A stretch of DNA of 6,504 nucleotides from Thermoanaerobacteraceae bacterium (GTDB lineage: Bacteria > Bacillota > Desulfotomaculia > Desulfotomaculales > Ammonificaceae). The notes under the pieces are model-generated. The model did not search any database, was not told the DNA's origin, and was given only the letters and a program-made list of their open reading frames with translations. Below are positions 5,750-6,504 of the stretch, piece after piece. Both the position numbers and the translations under genes were made by a program. The stretch covers positions 1 to 6,504 of the forward strand of contig JASEJH010000088.1 in NCBI GenBank assembly GCA_030016455.1, in the 5' to 3' direction. Within the stretch, counting starts at the first letter, position 1. Every line of letters begins with the position of its first letter.

Positions 5750-6504
5750 TTAACGCTCCGCCAGGTAGCGCCGGAGCGCGTCCTCCCACGGCGGCAGCCG
5801 GTAGCCGATGACTTCCTTCAGCGGAAAGTCGTCGAGCACGGTGTAGCGCGGCCGCCGCGCGGGCCGGGGGAAATCCTCCGTGGCGCAGGGTTCGAGCCGC
5901 GCCTTGATTCCGCTGAATTCCAGGACTGCCCAGGCAAAGCGGTACCAGGTGGTCTCGCCCGCGTTCGTGGCGTGAAAGGTTCCCTGCGCTCCGACCGCGA
6001 TCAGGTCCGCTATCGCCCGGGCTGCGTCGGGAGCGTATGTCGGGCAGCCGTACTGGTCATCCACCACCTTCATCACTTTGCCCGCTTCCGCTTCTCTCAA
6101 AACGGTGTTTACGAAGTGCCGCCCGCCGGGGCCAAAAAGCCAGCTGATCCGGACAACGAGGTAGTCTCCTCCCACCTCACGGAGTGCAGACTCGCCCCAC
6201 CACTTGCTTTCGCCGTAGCGGTTCACCGGCCCGGGCGGATCGTACACCCGGTAAGGCTCCCCTTTGGTACCATCAAAAATATAATCCGTGCTGACGTGCA
6301 CCAACTTTATGCCTTCTACCCGGCACAGGGCCGCCAACTGCTTCACCGCCAGCGCGTTAACCAGAAAGGCCCGGCGGGGGTCTTCTTCGGCTCCGTCAAC
6401 ATCGGTGTAAGCCGCACAGTTCACGATCACCCGCGGCCGGTATTCCCGCAGCGCTTCCGCCACCGCCGCTTCGGAAACAATGTCCAACTGCTGCCGGGTC
6501 AGGC
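5750..6504 (-). CDS. rfbD: dTDP-4-dehydrorhamnose reductase (RfbD/RmlD), 5' partial
   Basis: This is the last step of dTDP-L-rhamnose synthesis, NAD(P)H-dependent reduction of dTDP-4-dehydro-L-rhamnose, in the cytoplasm. About 250 residues are visible, ending at TAA (5752-5750). A TTG at 6487 is not the start: the frame stays open to the window edge (first full codon 6502-6500), and the glycine-rich NAD(P)-binding N-terminus, roughly 35-40 residues in this family, is missing. Visible motifs, numbered from the edge: N-C-A-A-Y-T-D-V-D-G-A-E (28-39), S-T-D-Y-I-F-D-G (71-78), the catalytic Y-x-x-x-K as Y-G-E-S-K (96-100), R-I-S-W-L-F-G (118-124) and G-C-P-T-Y-A-P-D-A-A-R-A (152-163). All are typical of the extended SDR RmlD subfamily (PF04321). 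The other rml genes (A, B, C) would be expected to the right of the window. It is the first visible gene of the minus-strand glycan block. The activity call is firm; a different dTDP-deoxysugar reductase is a lesser possibility. Confidence 0.93.
   Translation of the reverse strand, partial: LTRQQLDIVSEAAVAEALREYRPRVIVNCAAYTDVDGAEEDPRRAFLVNALAVKQLAALCRVEGIKLVHVSTDYIFDGTKGEPYRVYDPPGPVNRYGESKWWGESALREVGGDYLVVRISWLFGPGGRHFVNTVLREAEAGKVMKVVDDQYGCPTYAPDAARAIADLIAVGAQGTFHATNAGETTWYRFAWAVLEFSGIKARLEPCATEDFPRPARRPRYTVLDDFPLKEVIGYRLPPWEDALRRYLAER

Overview
The window is 6.5 kb of GC-rich, densely coding bacterial DNA. It holds five protein genes in two converging blocks, and the outermost gene of each block runs off the window edge. 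Start codons are mixed (GTG is common), and one strong AAGGAGG ribosome binding site is visible. The families present are a NodB-type deacetylase fused to a DUF4015 glycosidase-like domain, a membrane calcineurin-like phosphoesterase and an EpsD-like glycosyltransferase. Together they point to a GC-rich member of the Firmicutes, perhaps Clostridia related to Desulfotomaculum, Pelotomaculum or Desulforudis. That placement is an inference from family resemblance; there is no rRNA or other phylogenetic marker here.

Plus-strand block (1-2945). The first gene is the 3' part of a two-domain surface-polysaccharide protein. The end of a CE4/NodB deacetylase domain is followed by a DUF4015 TIM-barrel domain, a layout reminiscent of PgaB. 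After a 73-base gap with a possible promoter comes a three-helix membrane protein. It has an extracytoplasmic beta-type segment and a C-terminal calcineurin-like metallophosphoesterase domain. The first metal-binding motif of that domain reads D-I-Q instead of the usual D-x-H.

Minus-strand block (2990-6504, read right to left). The order is rfbD (dTDP-4-dehydrorhamnose reductase, 5' end outside the window), an EpsD-like GT4 glycosyltransferase, then a polyprenyl-phosphate sugar transferase that starts repeat-unit assembly. This is part of an exopolysaccharide or cell-surface glycan locus that supplies dTDP-rhamnose, primes the lipid carrier and adds a sugar. Between rfbD and the glycosyltransferase gene is a strong terminator-like hairpin. 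A second, mutually exclusive hairpin shares its 3' arm. The next ribosome binding site follows almost at once, with no obvious room for a promoter. This looks like either an intra-operon attenuator or a leaky terminator.

The two blocks meet tail to tail across 44 bases. A small hairpin there overlaps the sugar-transferase stop codon. I see no RNA genes, CRISPR arrays, insertion sequences or phage genes, and no gene-free stretch over 300 bases. No wholly new system is evident. The points most worth a second look are the PgaB-like fusion, the altered phosphoesterase metal motif and the candidate attenuator.
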